In this document: piece after piece, positions 9,319 to 19,908 of the stretch | Layout: each line of letters starts with the position of its first letter | How positions within the stretch are numbered: the stretch's first letter is position 1 | Assembly (NCBI RefSeq): GCF_002007105.1 | Contig: NZ_MVBC01000008.1 | Location: forward strand, 217,273 to 281,272 | Length of the DNA: 64,000 nucleotides | DNA from: Hymenobacter sp. CRA2 | GTDB taxonomy: Bacteria > Bacteroidota > Bacteroidia > Cytophagales > Hymenobacteraceae | Direction of reading: 5' to 3' | Translations under genes and position numbers: made by a program | The notes under the pieces: model-generated | What the model was told of the DNA's origin: nothing | The model's input: the letters and a program-made list of their open reading frames with translations, nothing else | Database searches by the model: none

Positions 9319-9351
9319 AAAAAGCCCTTTCCGCAGGGCAGAAAGGGCTTT
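9319..9351 (-). terminator. Terminator of the DUF4136 gene
   Basis: AAAGCCCTTTC (9321-9331) pairs with GAAAGGGCTTT (9341-9351). On the minus strand it is followed by a T run, just past the stop at 9371. Confidence 0.85.
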
Positions 9352-9370
9352 GAAATCGGAGCTGCCGGGC

Positions 9371-9973
9371 TTAGCGGCGGGCCGTGTTGTCGGTGGGCGG
9401 GTAGGCTTCCAGTACGCCGCTCACGATGCGGTTTACTTCGGGCTCGGTGATGGTCTGGTTATTTACGGCGGCCTGGCCGTAACCGCGCCATACCAACTCC
9501 TTGCGCTTGGCGTCCACAATGTCGATGATGACGTTGCCGGCTTTGTAGTTGGTCACCGTGTACGGACGGTTCCAGGCGCTGCCGTAGCCGTACCAGAACG
9601 GGTACCCGTAGGGACCGTAGTAGTTGGTGTTGGCTTGCTGCTTGTCCTCCACGCGGGCCGAGTAGGCCAGATACACGTCGGGGTTCTTCTCCACTTTCGT
9701 CAGGCCCTTGCGCACCATCTCGGCTTCGAGGGACGTGCGCATGCGCTTGTCAAAAAACGAGTTGTAGCCTTTGGCCGGGCCACCTTCCGCATCGGTGGGC
9801 TGCTCGGGGTACCAAGCCCAGGTCTTGTAGTTGCGAAAGTTTACGGCGTGGTCGAAATCAGTAGTGACGCCAACGCGGGGCACCGAAGCACAGCCAGCCG
9901 CACCCAGGAGCGTCGTCAGGCCGATAGCCACCAGGGCCACCGGACGAGAAAAAAAGCGGGTGAGCAAATTCAT
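9371..9973 (-). CDS. DUF4136-type lipoprotein
   Basis: A 200-residue lipoprotein: hydrophobic leader to GAAGC (Cys28), then the DUF4136 pattern VTTDFDHAVNFRNYKTWAWYP, a central linker rich in Tyr/Gly/Pro (NYYGPYGYPFWYGYG) and the C-terminal NVIIDIVDAKRKELVWRGYGQAAV typical of this family. It is probably anchored in the periplasm or outer membrane. The function of DUF4136 is unknown. ATG 9973 places the lipobox normally; the open frame extends 29 codons further upstream without a leader. Confidence 0.88.
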   Translation of the reverse strand: MNLLTRFFSRPVALVAIGLTTLLGAAGCASVPRVGVTTDFDHAVNFRNYKTWAWYPEQPTDAEGGPAKGYNSFFDKRMRTSLEAEMVRKGLTKVEKNPDVYLAYSARVEDKQQANTNYYGPYGYPFWYGYGSAWNRPYTVTNYKAGNVIIDIVDAKRKELVWRGYGQAAVNNQTITEPEVNRIVSGVLEAYPPTDNTARR

Positions 9974-10078
9974 ATAGGGTCGAGTTGAAAAGCGGCCGCA
10001 AATCCGGACTCCCGGTAGTGGGAGGAGCCTTGCCTGCTCGCAGTTATTCAACATCGGCACCGGGCCCGTCGTTCCCGC

Positions 10079-10171
10079 AGAATAGTATTCTCTAAAGCTG
10101 ATTGCATAAACTTTAAAAAAGAAATGTTAGGTATAGTTTAGTTTTATCTGAATATTAGAATAAACTATTCT
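10079..10171. promoter_or_regulatory. Two AGAATA/TATTCT palindromes
   Basis: AGAATA-G-TATTCT (10079-10091) and AGAATA-AAC-TATTCT (10157-10171) share the same arms 66 bases apart, in an AT-rich gap between the divergent DUF4136 gene and the broken SH3-like gene. They could be paired operator sites. No regulator is known from the sequence. Confidence 0.4.
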
Positions 10172-10186
10172 GCGCTCTTTTCATCT

Positions 10187-10488
10187 ATGCCACGCCTCCA
10201 ACCTATTGCGCTAAACCTGCTCTGCGGGCTTGGTGGTGCCTCCCTCTGCCTAGCCCAGGGCCCGGCTTCGCCTGCCCCGTCGCAGGTCCCCAGCCGGGCC
10301 ACGGGCACCACCGCGGCCTCTATGCCCAGGCCAGTACCCAGTCGGCCATGCTCTCCATCATTAGCCCAGGCACGCAGGTGCAGGTGCTCGATTCATCGCA
10401 CGCGTACTTTGTGCGGGCACAGCTGAGCAAGGATGGCAAAACGCTGACCGGCTACATGTATCGGGCGTGCCTGGGCGGGGTGCGCTGA
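10187..10488 (+). pseudogene. Frameshifted SH3-like secreted protein
   Basis: The first frame from ATG 10187 gives a good signal peptide (to about residue 23, CLAQ) and a Pro/Ser linker, then turns to low-quality sequence. From about 10306 another frame encodes a C-terminal half (RGLYAQASTQSAMLSI, then PGTQVQVLD, then GYMYRACLGG) ending at the TGA at 10486. That half closely resembles the next gene (GTEVQVMD, GYMYRTCF). So a one-base indel within the linker near 10250-10305 splits the gene, unless it is a sequencing error. The original product was probably a small secreted bacterial-SH3-like protein. Confidence 0.75.
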
Positions 10489-10570
10489 CAGCGAATAATC
10501 CGTTGTGGGAGTTGATAAAATGCTGTTACGCGGCAATATTTTGCTACATTCCCAGCGTAATCCACCCCCT

Positions 10571-10864
10571 ATGAATAAACCTCTACTGCTTCTTTCCCTA
10601 CTGGCACTAGCGGCTTGCAACGCCGCCAAAGACGACGGTACCGCCACCCGGCCCGACCGCACGCCCGTGGCCCACAACACCGTGGTCGACTGCAGCCTCT
10701 ACGACGGCATGAAGAAGGAGTCCGCGCTGCTGATGGCGGTGAGTTCCGGCACCGAAGTACAGGTGATGGACACCATCGACCAGTACTTCGTGAAGGTACG
10801 CGCCACCAACGCCGGCAAGACCCAGACGGGCTACATGTACCGCACCTGCTTCGCGGCCAAATAA
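10571..10864 (+). CDS. SH3-like small lipoprotein
   Basis: A 97-residue lipoprotein: leader LLLLSLLALAAC with Cys at residue 16. The body (SLYDGMKKESALLMAVSSG, GTEVQVMDTIDQYFVKVRA, TGYMYRTCFAAK) has the spacing of a small SH3-like barrel, as in bacterial SH3_3 modules that bind cell-wall peptides. It is the intact paralogue of the frameshifted gene 82 bases upstream. ATG 10571 is preferred over the upstream ATG at 10505 because it starts the leader. The SH3 assignment is moderate; the paralogy is clear. Confidence 0.7.
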   Translation: MNKPLLLLSLLALAACNAAKDDGTATRPDRTPVAHNTVVDCSLYDGMKKESALLMAVSSGTEVQVMDTIDQYFVKVRATNAGKTQTGYMYRTCFAAK

Positions 10865-10885
10865 GTACCCGGCGACTCCTAACGC

Positions 10886-10922
10886 AACAAGGCCCGCTAC
10901 CATCCGGTAGCGGGCCTTGTTA
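10886..10922. terminator. Bidirectional terminator
   Basis: The arm at 10887-10901 (ending GCCCGCTACC) pairs with 10906-10920 (starting GGTAGCGGGC) around loop ATCC, between the SH3-like gene and convergent gcvP. Confidence 0.85.
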
Positions 10923-10991
10923 TTGAGCGGCAGCTGGAAGCGGTGAGCAGCCGGAACAGGATCTTAAGACCAGCTGCCGGCTACTTACTTA

Positions 10992-13952
<2,961 letters not shown>

Positions 13953-14001
13953 ACAGAAAACGGATGGGTTGGCGGGGAAACGAACCTTGATAAGGCCCTA
14001 A

Positions 14002-14009
14002 CAAAGGTA
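14002..14009 (-). promoter_or_regulatory. -7 box TACCTTTG of gcvP
   Basis: An exact TAnnTTTG match on the minus strand, 49 bases upstream of the gcvP start. Nothing like a glycine riboswitch was seen in the short leader. Confidence 0.65.
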
Positions 14010-14337
14010 GGCCGAAAAGGGCTCAAGCTTAAACCATTTCGGCGGCAAAAAAGTGTTGCCCGCACCAAGAAAGCTTTGCCCTTGGTAATCAGAGGGAATA
14101 GCATAGGCCGAATTGAGTAGCACTGAACTGCCTACCCGGGACGGCGCGGCAGCATATGACGGCAAGGTTATCAATCAATGGTAGCCTGTGCGGTCCGTAA
14201 CCCAGTCAATGGCTTGGCGGTACGTCCTCCAAGCAAGACTGCCCCAGCTTACTTGATTAAAGCAGCGAGATATATGCGTAACTTTTTGCTAAAAATAATA
14301 GTAAATTAGAGCGTCGTTTAGGGCTTAAAGAAGCTTT
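14010..14337. other. Intergenic gap between gcvP and the 14338 gene
   Basis: Non-coding by appearance. The left part is the upstream region of gcvP. The right 70 bases are AT-rich (CTAAAAATAATAGTAAATTA) and probably hold the promoter of the gene at 14338, but no clear TAnnTTTG box is visible. Confidence 0.5.
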
Positions 14338-14691
14338 ATGTCCGACCAGATTGATAGTGAAACACCAAATTTTTTAGCAATGACCAGCACTCCGCTTTAC
14401 CGCCACGGCGACGTCCTGATTGCCGCCGTACCTGCCCTGCCGGCCAGCGCCGTACCCCAGCCCGGCCTGGTTCTCGCCCACGGCGAGGTAACCGGCCACT
14501 CCCACCGCATCCGCGAAATTGGGGCGGCTCGGCTTTTTAATGACGGCCGCCGCATATACTTGCACATCACCGCGCCTACGGCCACGCTGGTGCATGAGGA
14601 ACACCGGCCCATCACGCTGCCAGCCGGGGTGTACAGCGTGTGGCAGCAGCGGGAATACTCGCCCGAGGCCATCCGCACGGTCGTCGACTAA
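14338..14691 (+). CDS. Small conserved protein with GEVTGHSH and HEEH motifs
   Basis: 117 residues. The pattern is RHGDVLIAAV, then VLAHGEVTGHSHRI, then LVHEEHRPITLPAGVY and QREYSPEAIRTVVD. The His/Glu-rich motifs look like a metal or active site in a small beta-rich fold (cupin-like is a guess). I have seen this type of protein beside DUF6745 proteins but cannot name a function. ATG 14338 is the first start; ATG 14380 (MTSTPLYRHGDV) begins just before the conserved part and may be the real one. The next gene starts 15 bases after the stop, though it has its own -7 box. Confidence 0.75.
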   Translation: MSDQIDSETPNFLAMTSTPLYRHGDVLIAAVPALPASAVPQPGLVLAHGEVTGHSHRIREIGAARLFNDGRRIYLHITAPTATLVHEEHRPITLPAGVYSVWQQREYSPEAIRTVVD

Positions 14692-14696
14692 CCTTA

Positions 14697-14704
14697 TACG
14701 TTTG
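14697..14704 (+). promoter_or_regulatory. -7 box TACGTTTG of the 14707 gene
   Basis: An exact TAnnTTTG match ending two bases before ATG 14707. A transcript from here would begin at or after the start codon, giving a leaderless mRNA at most. The match could also be fortuitous, as the gene may be read from upstream. Confidence 0.5.
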
Positions 14705-14706
14705 CC

Positions 14707-15648
14707 ATGTTCCGCATCAATGCCCGTGGCCGCAACACTGTCCGCCCCGCCACCCCGCCTGCGCCGCCGGTGTTGCCCATAGCCCAGGAGCCGCTACCGG
14801 CACCGCTACGGTCCCCCGTGGCCCCGGCCGAGGGACCCATGGTGGTAGCCCCCGACCAGGTCCGCGCCCTGCTGCTCGGCGGCCGGATGCCCGCGGCGCT
14901 GGTCGTCAACGGCCCGGTGCGGCTGCGCGGCGAGCTGCGCCTGCGCGAACTGCCCGCTTACCTCGAATGCACCCAGCTCGACGTGCGCGACTGTGCCCAC
15001 CTGGAGCTGCTGCCCGAGCGCCTGCGGGCCGTCAACGTACGGGCTTCGGGAACGGCCGTGCGTGAAGTGGGCGGCGACTGGCTGGTGCGTGAACACCTGG
15101 ACCTGAGCAACTGCCCGCGCCTGCGCCAGCTGCCCGAGCGCCTCACCGCCCGCTCGCTCGATGTAAGCAACTGCCCGCAGCTGCGGCAGCTGCCCGCCGG
15201 CCTGCACCTCACGCACTGGCTGGAGGTGGCTGGCAGCGGCCTCGGCAGCCTGCCCGACGGCTTGCGGGTGCCGCTGCGCTGGCAGGGCACTTCGGTGGAC
15301 GAGCGCACCGCCTTCCGCCCCGACGAGCTGCGGGCCATCGACCTGCTGCAGGTGCGCAACGTGACGCACCGCCGCGTGCTCATCGAGCGCATGGGCCTAG
15401 AGCGCTTTATGCGCGAGCTGGGCGGGTTGGTGCTCGACCGCGACCGGGACGCGGGCGGGGAGCGGCAGCTGCTGTGCGTGCCCCTGACCGACGACGAACC
15501 CATCCATGCTCTGCGCGTGAACTGCCCTTCCACCGGCCACGTGTACGTGCTGCGTGTGCCGCCCCACATCCGCACCTGCCGCCGCGCCGCCGCCTGGCTG
15601 GCCGGTTTCGAGGACGAACGTGACTACCAGCCGCTCATCGAAACCTGA
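14707..15648 (+). CDS. Leucine-rich DUF6745-like protein
   Basis: 313 residues. After a Pro-rich N-terminus (to about residue 45) come repeated units with L-P-x-x-L spacing (LRLRELPAYLECTQLDVRDC, HLELLPERLRAVNVRAS, LDLSNCPRLRQLPERLTARSL, LDVSNCPQLRQLPAGL, SGLGSLPDGL), a short leucine-rich-repeat solenoid. The C-terminal ~90 residues match the DUF6745 pattern (RVNCPSTGHVYVLRVPPHIRTCRRAAAWLAGF ending PLIET; the quoted parts are separate motifs). Function is unknown; protein binding is likely for the repeats. It lies between the HEEH protein and the vWA protein on the same strand. Confidence 0.75.
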   Translation: MFRINARGRNTVRPATPPAPPVLPIAQEPLPAPLRSPVAPAEGPMVVAPDQVRALLLGGRMPAALVVNGPVRLRGELRLRELPAYLECTQLDVRDCAHLELLPERLRAVNVRASGTAVREVGGDWLVREHLDLSNCPRLRQLPERLTARSLDVSNCPQLRQLPAGLHLTHWLEVAGSGLGSLPDGLRVPLRWQGTSVDERTAFRPDELRAIDLLQVRNVTHRRVLIERMGLERFMRELGGLVLDRDRDAGGERQLLCVPLTDDEPIHALRVNCPSTGHVYVLRVPPHIRTCRRAAAWLAGFEDERDYQPLIET

Positions 15649-15739
15649 GCGCCGAACTACTTAGCTAATCCTAGTGCCTCTGAGTCTGCCCGCCGCAGGG
15701 CGGCTGCGAGGCTTTCTTCCACCCCAATCCCCTTTGCCC

Positions 15740-17587
15740 ATGCAGATTACCCAGCAACCAGCCCAGGCCGTGCTCCTCGAAAACACGGCCGACACCACCA
15801 GCTTGCTGCTGAGCTTCCGTGAAGACGTGCCCAACCCTCAGCGCCGCCCCCTCAACGTGGCCCTGGTAATGGACCGCAGCGGCTCGATGGCCGGCGTGCC
15901 CCTGCGCTACGCCCAGCAGGCAGCCGCCAACTTCGTCGACCGCCTGTCGCCCGAAGACCGGTTGAGCATCGTGGTGTACGACGACCAGGTGGATACGCTG
16001 CTCGACGCGCAGCTGGTGACCGATAAGGATGCTATCAAGCGCATCATCAGCGGCATCCGGGCCGGGGGGCTGACCAACCTGAGCGGGGGCTGGCTGCGCG
16101 GCTGCGAGCTGGTGGCCAAGCACCGGAGCGACGAACAAGTAAACCGGGTGCTGTTGCTCACCGACGGGCAGGCCAACGCGGGCATCACGCAAGCTAAGGT
16201 GCTCATCAGCACCGCGAGCAAGAAAGCCGAAGAAGGTATTTCGACCACTACGCTGGGTTTTGGGGAGCATTTCGAGGAAGACCTGCTCATTGGCATGGCG
16301 CGGGCAGCGGGCGGCAACTTCTACTTTATCCAGTCGCCCGACGACGCGGCCGAAGTATTTGCGGCCGAGCTGGACAGCCTCAAGGCCGTAGCTGCCCAGA
16401 ACCTGACGGTGACCCTGAAGCCTCTGGGTGCGGTGCAGGTACTCGATGTGCTGAGCCTGGCCCGCACCGAGACCCAGGCCGGCGGGGAGCTGCTGGTGCG
16501 CCTCGGCGACGTGTACGAAAACGAAGACAAGCTGCTCGGGCTGCAGCTGAACCTGCCTGCGCTGCCGCCGGGCCCGCACCAGCTGTTGCAGCTCAGCTAC
16601 CGCGCCGATGTGATTCGCAACGGCGCCGTGGAAGTAGTAAGCGGCGACTACGTGGTGCAGGTGACGGCCGGACCCATCGAGGCCGTAGCCGCCGCCACTG
16701 ACAGCCGCGTAACGCTGGACCTGGCAGTGCTGCGCATCGGCCGCGACAAGGAACGGGCCGTGGACCTGGCCGACACCGGACAGCATGCCGAAGCCGAAGC
16801 CCTGCTGCGCCAGGTCATTACCGATCTGAAAGCGGCCGGCCTGCACGAGCACTTCGAAATTGCGGAGGAAATCGATCAGCTCGCACACTACGCCGAGCGC
16901 ATTGCCAAGCGCCACCTCGACAACGCCAGCCGCAAGGAGCTGCGCGACCAGGCCTTCCAGGGTCGGCAGGCCCGTCAGGCCCTGGCCGGCCGCGGCGTGA
17001 GCGTGGATGCGGCGGCTTACGCGCTGCCAGTGGTAACCGACGCGGCGGCCGGCGGCGTGGAGCTGGTGTGCTTCCGCGAGGGCGGCAAGCTGCGCATGAA
17101 AGTGATAAGCGAAGGCTACGCCGACCTGAACGTGCAGTTCCCGCGCGACCTGCGGGCTGAAGGTGCTCACTACTTGGTGGAAACGCTGGAACCCAGCCAG
17201 GACGGCTCGTTTTACCGCGCCAAGGGCAGCATCACCCGCCTTGTGCGTGCCGGCGAAAATGACCCCTTGGCCGGCCGGCAGTTCGGCGCGGGGCGCAGCC
17301 GCTCGGTTAGCGTCACTACTTCGGTGGCCCGCACGCCCAAAACGCTGGCCGATCTGCAGGAAACCGACGCCGTGGGCAACGGTATCTTGGTACAGGTGGT
17401 GAAGGACAAGAGCAAGCTGCGCGCCCGCGTGGTAAGCGACGGGTTTGAGCCCGACTGGAACATGCGCTTCCCCCGCGACATCCGCCAGGAAAACACGCTC
17501 TACGTGGTCGACCACGTGAACACCGCGCCCGACGGCAAGTCCTACATTGCCAGCGGCGACATCAAGCGCTTCGTGCAGCCGGCGTAA
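15740..17587 (+). CDS. vWA-domain protein with a duplicated C-terminal module
   Basis: 615 residues with no signal peptide. A von Willebrand A domain spans about residues 35-215, with the metal-ion-dependent adhesion site DRSGSM, a conserved Thr in GGLTNLSGG and LLLTDGQANAG. A beta-sandwich region follows, then a helical part. The C-terminus holds two related ~60-residue units (KLRMKVISEGYADLNVQFPRD and KLRARVVSDGFEPDWNMRFPRD are the matching cores, the second at the very end), which is an internal duplication. It is probably a cytoplasmic scaffold or metal-dependent binding protein. The frame opens at 15674 with GTG; ATG 15740 is preferred. Grouping with the two upstream genes suggests a shared task. 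Confidence 0.8.
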   Translation: MQITQQPAQAVLLENTADTTSLLLSFREDVPNPQRRPLNVALVMDRSGSMAGVPLRYAQQAAANFVDRLSPEDRLSIVVYDDQVDTLLDAQLVTDKDAIKRIISGIRAGGLTNLSGGWLRGCELVAKHRSDEQVNRVLLLTDGQANAGITQAKVLISTASKKAEEGISTTTLGFGEHFEEDLLIGMARAAGGNFYFIQSPDDAAEVFAAELDSLKAVAAQNLTVTLKPLGAVQVLDVLSLARTETQAGGELLVRLGDVYENEDKLLGLQLNLPALPPGPHQLLQLSYRADVIRNGAVEVVSGDYVVQVTAGPIEAVAAATDSRVTLDLAVLRIGRDKERAVDLADTGQHAEAEALLRQVITDLKAAGLHEHFEIAEEIDQLAHYAERIAKRHLDNASRKELRDQAFQGRQARQALAGRGVSVDAAAYALPVVTDAAAGGVELVCFREGGKLRMKVISEGYADLNVQFPRDLRAEGAHYLVETLEPSQDGSFYRAKGSITRLVRAGENDPLAGRQFGAGRSRSVSVTTSVARTPKTLADLQETDAVGNGILVQVVKDKSKLRARVVSDGFEPDWNMRFPRDIRQENTLYVVDHVNTAPDGKSYIASGDIKRFVQPA

Positions 17588-17598
17588 GCGAGTAATCT

Positions 17599-17629
17599 GC
17601 CAGAGCTAGAAGTTAGGGCTAGCTCTGGC
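17599..17629 (+). terminator. Hairpin after the vWA gene
   Basis: GCCAGAGCTA (17599-17608) pairs with TAGCTCTGGC (17620-17629), 11 bases after the stop. No strong T run follows. Confidence 0.6.
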
Positions 17630-17651
17630 ATTGGTCACCATTCGGAATAGC

Positions 17652-17680
17652 AAAGGCCCTGCCAACCCGGTGGGGCCTTT
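17652..17680 (+). terminator. Second hairpin after the vWA gene
   Basis: AAAGGCCC (17652-17659) pairs with GGGCCTTT (17673-17680), followed by ATGCATTGGTT. Probably the main terminator, as it ends in a short T run. Confidence 0.6.
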
Positions 17681-17765
17681 ATGCATTGGTTAAGACGCGG
17701 CTGCCGCTAAGGTGCTCTGGGTAAAAATTCTAGCTTTGCTCATCCCCACCTGAACGCATCCTCCC

Positions 17766-18998
17766 ATGACCACCTTCAAGCTCGGCCTTATCCGCGAAGG
17801 CAAAATCCCCGTTGACCGCCGCGTACCGCTCACCCCGAAAAAGTGCGTGGAAGTGCAGCAAACCTGGCCGCAGGTGCAGGTAGTAGCCCAAAGCAGCGAC
17901 ATCCGCAGCTACGCCGACCGCGAGTACAGCGACTTAGGCATTCAGGTGCAAACGGATGTAACCGACTGCGACATTCTGCTGGGCGTGAAGGAAGTGCCCG
18001 TCGACCAGCTCATTCCGAACAAGACGTACTGCTTCTTCTCGCACACCATCAAAAAACAGCCGGCCAACCGCAAGCTGCTGCGCGCCGTGCTCCAGAAAAA
18101 CATCACGCTGGTCGACTACGAGGTGCTGACCAACATACGCGGTGAAAGAATTGTGGCCTTTGGTTACTGGGCCGGGGTGGTAGGGGCCTACAACGGCCTG
18201 CTGACCTACGGGCGCAAGCACAACCTCTACAACCTCAAGCCCGCCTACCTCTGCACCGACCTCGACGACATGCAGGAGGAGTACTTCAAGGTGCGGGCCC
18301 TGCCGCCCATCAAGATGGCCGTGACCGGCTCGGGCCGCGTCGCCCAAGGCGCCGTGCAGGTGCTTGATAAGATGGGTATCCGCCGCGTCAGCGTGTACGA
18401 CTACCTCTACCTGGACTTCGACGAGCCGGTGTACACCCAGCTGCGTTCCTCCGATTACAACGCCCGCAAGGATGGCCGGGTGTGGGACACGCCCGATTTT
18501 CACCGCCACCCGGAGGAGTACCTCTCCACGTTCAGCAAGTTCCTGCCGGTGACGGACCTGCTGATTGCCTGCGCCTACTGGGACCCGAAAGCGCCCAAGC
18601 TCTTTACCGAGGACGATACGCGTCAGCCTAACTTCCGCATCAACACCATTGCCGACGTGACCTGCGACGTGGACGGCTCCATTCCCGTCACCAAGCGCAG
18701 CACCAGCATCCCGGAGCCCGCCTTCGACTACAACCCGCGCACCGGGGAGCTGGAGCCGGCTTACTCGCACCCGCTGAACCTCACGGTCATGGCCGTGGAC
18801 AACCTGCCTTGCGAGCTGCCGCGCAATGCCTCCCGCGACTTCGGCCGTCAGCTCATCGACAACGTGTTTCCGCACCTGTTCGGCCCCGACCCCGATGGCA
18901 TTATCGAGCGGGCTACCATTGCCCGCGGCGGCCGCCTCACCCCGCGCTACGAGTACTTGCAGGATTACGTGGGCGCGGACGTACTGGCCGCGTACTAG
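17766..18998 (+). CDS. Saccharopine/alanine dehydrogenase-like NAD(P) oxidoreductase
   Basis: 410 residues of the AlaDH/PNT-saccharopine dehydrogenase group. The N-terminal catalytic domain starts with KLGLIREGKIPVDRRVPLTP, the usual substrate-site pattern. A Rossmann motif VTGSGRVAQGA begins near residue 184, and DVTCDVDGSIP near residue 297 is characteristic of lysine-forming saccharopine dehydrogenases. It may interconvert saccharopine and lysine or act on another amino acid; the exact substrate is not set by sequence. ATG 17766 follows a leader with two upstream terminators, so it is likely its own unit. It ends three bases from the convergent DUF1206 gene. Confidence 0.8.
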   Translation: MTTFKLGLIREGKIPVDRRVPLTPKKCVEVQQTWPQVQVVAQSSDIRSYADREYSDLGIQVQTDVTDCDILLGVKEVPVDQLIPNKTYCFFSHTIKKQPANRKLLRAVLQKNITLVDYEVLTNIRGERIVAFGYWAGVVGAYNGLLTYGRKHNLYNLKPAYLCTDLDDMQEEYFKVRALPPIKMAVTGSGRVAQGAVQVLDKMGIRRVSVYDYLYLDFDEPVYTQLRSSDYNARKDGRVWDTPDFHRHPEEYLSTFSKFLPVTDLLIACAYWDPKAPKLFTEDDTRQPNFRINTIADVTCDVDGSIPVTKRSTSIPEPAFDYNPRTGELEPAYSHPLNLTVMAVDNLPCELPRNASRDFGRQLIDNVFPHLFGPDPDGIIERATIARGGRLTPRYEYLQDYVGADVLAAY

Positions 18999-19001
18999 CC
19001 G

Positions 19002-19793
19002 CTAGCCCGGCCCCTGCATGATGGGGTAGCGCGCCCGCACCAACATATACAGCCCGTAGCACACGAAGCCCGCGGCCACGACGAGCAAGACTCCGCTGCC
19101 CATGGCCGCCAGGATGTCAAACGCCCCGTCGGTGTCGCGGGCTTCGCGCGGGTTGCCGTGCAGGGCCGCCCGCAGCAAGTAATAGCCCAGAATGCTCCAG
19201 ACGATGCCCCGGGCCGTGTAGCCCACCTGCCCGAAGCGGTACACCATCCGCCAGGGCTGCTCCGACATCCGCCGGGCATTGACTTCCTCGTTCATGGTGC
19301 CCGCGTAGGCCTGGTAGAGCTGAAACAGGGCAATGCCGATGACCGTCAGCGCCACGACCCCGATCAGCCACTGGCCGTAGGCGTAGCTGAGCAGGCGCGC
19401 AATGAGGTGCTGCTGCGACTCGCCGGTGGCCCGGCCTGCCCAGGCCAGCTGGGCCGCGTAATAGGCCAGCCAGCCGTAGCCCACGGCGCTGCAGGCGAAG
19501 AAAAACCGCTTGCTGAGGCCCTTGGCATCGTAGCCGCAGTTTTCCGTGTTGAAAGCCGCCTGCACGAAGCGCCACGACACGTAAGCGGCCAGGCCCAGCG
19601 CCAGCAAGCCCAGCAGCCAAGGGCCCAACGGCAGGTGCTCAATGGTGAGCAGAGCTTGTTCCCGGTCGGCTTTGGCAGCGCGCACCCCGCCGGCCGCTTC
19701 CGCTGCCAGCAGGCCCAGCAGCAGGTACACCACGCCCTGCGCGGCCAGCCCACACCGCGCCAGCACGGCAAAAGCCTTGGCGGGTTTGGGCAT
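19002..19793 (-). CDS. DUF1206 membrane protein, copy 1
   Basis: 263 residues with six predicted membrane segments arranged as three repeats of two helices, the DUF1206 architecture. Each unit starts with a pattern like LARCGLAAQGVVYLLLG or FGQVGYTARGIVWSILGYYLL. It is an inner-membrane protein of unknown function. ATG 19793 is preferred; a TTG start 13 codons earlier is possible. It is a close paralogue of the gene at 19909, sharing GQVGYTARGIVW and the C-terminal YMLVRARYPIMQG. A perfect hairpin separates the two, so they may be transcribed separately. Confidence 0.88.
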   Translation of the reverse strand: MPKPAKAFAVLARCGLAAQGVVYLLLGLLAAEAAGGVRAAKADREQALLTIEHLPLGPWLLGLLALGLAAYVSWRFVQAAFNTENCGYDAKGLSKRFFFACSAVGYGWLAYYAAQLAWAGRATGESQQHLIARLLSYAYGQWLIGVVALTVIGIALFQLYQAYAGTMNEEVNARRMSEQPWRMVYRFGQVGYTARGIVWSILGYYLLRAALHGNPREARDTDGAFDILAAMGSGVLLVVAAGFVCYGLYMLVRARYPIMQGPG

Positions 19794-19836
19794 ATCCGGG
19801 AGCGTAAGCGAGTTCGGTTGAGGCACGGGCAAAAAG

Positions 19837-19860
19837 AAAACCGTTCAGTTGAACGGTTTT
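19837..19860 (-). terminator. Perfect hairpin between the two DUF1206 genes
   Basis: AAAACCGTTCA-GT-TGAACGGTTTT, an 11-bp perfect stem ending in TTTT on either strand. It lies past the stop of the upstream DUF1206 gene. Confidence 0.85.
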
Positions 19861-19908
19861 CATACGCCAGGCCGGGCCCGGCGGGTTATACGTAGCCGCG
19901 AAACGGGT

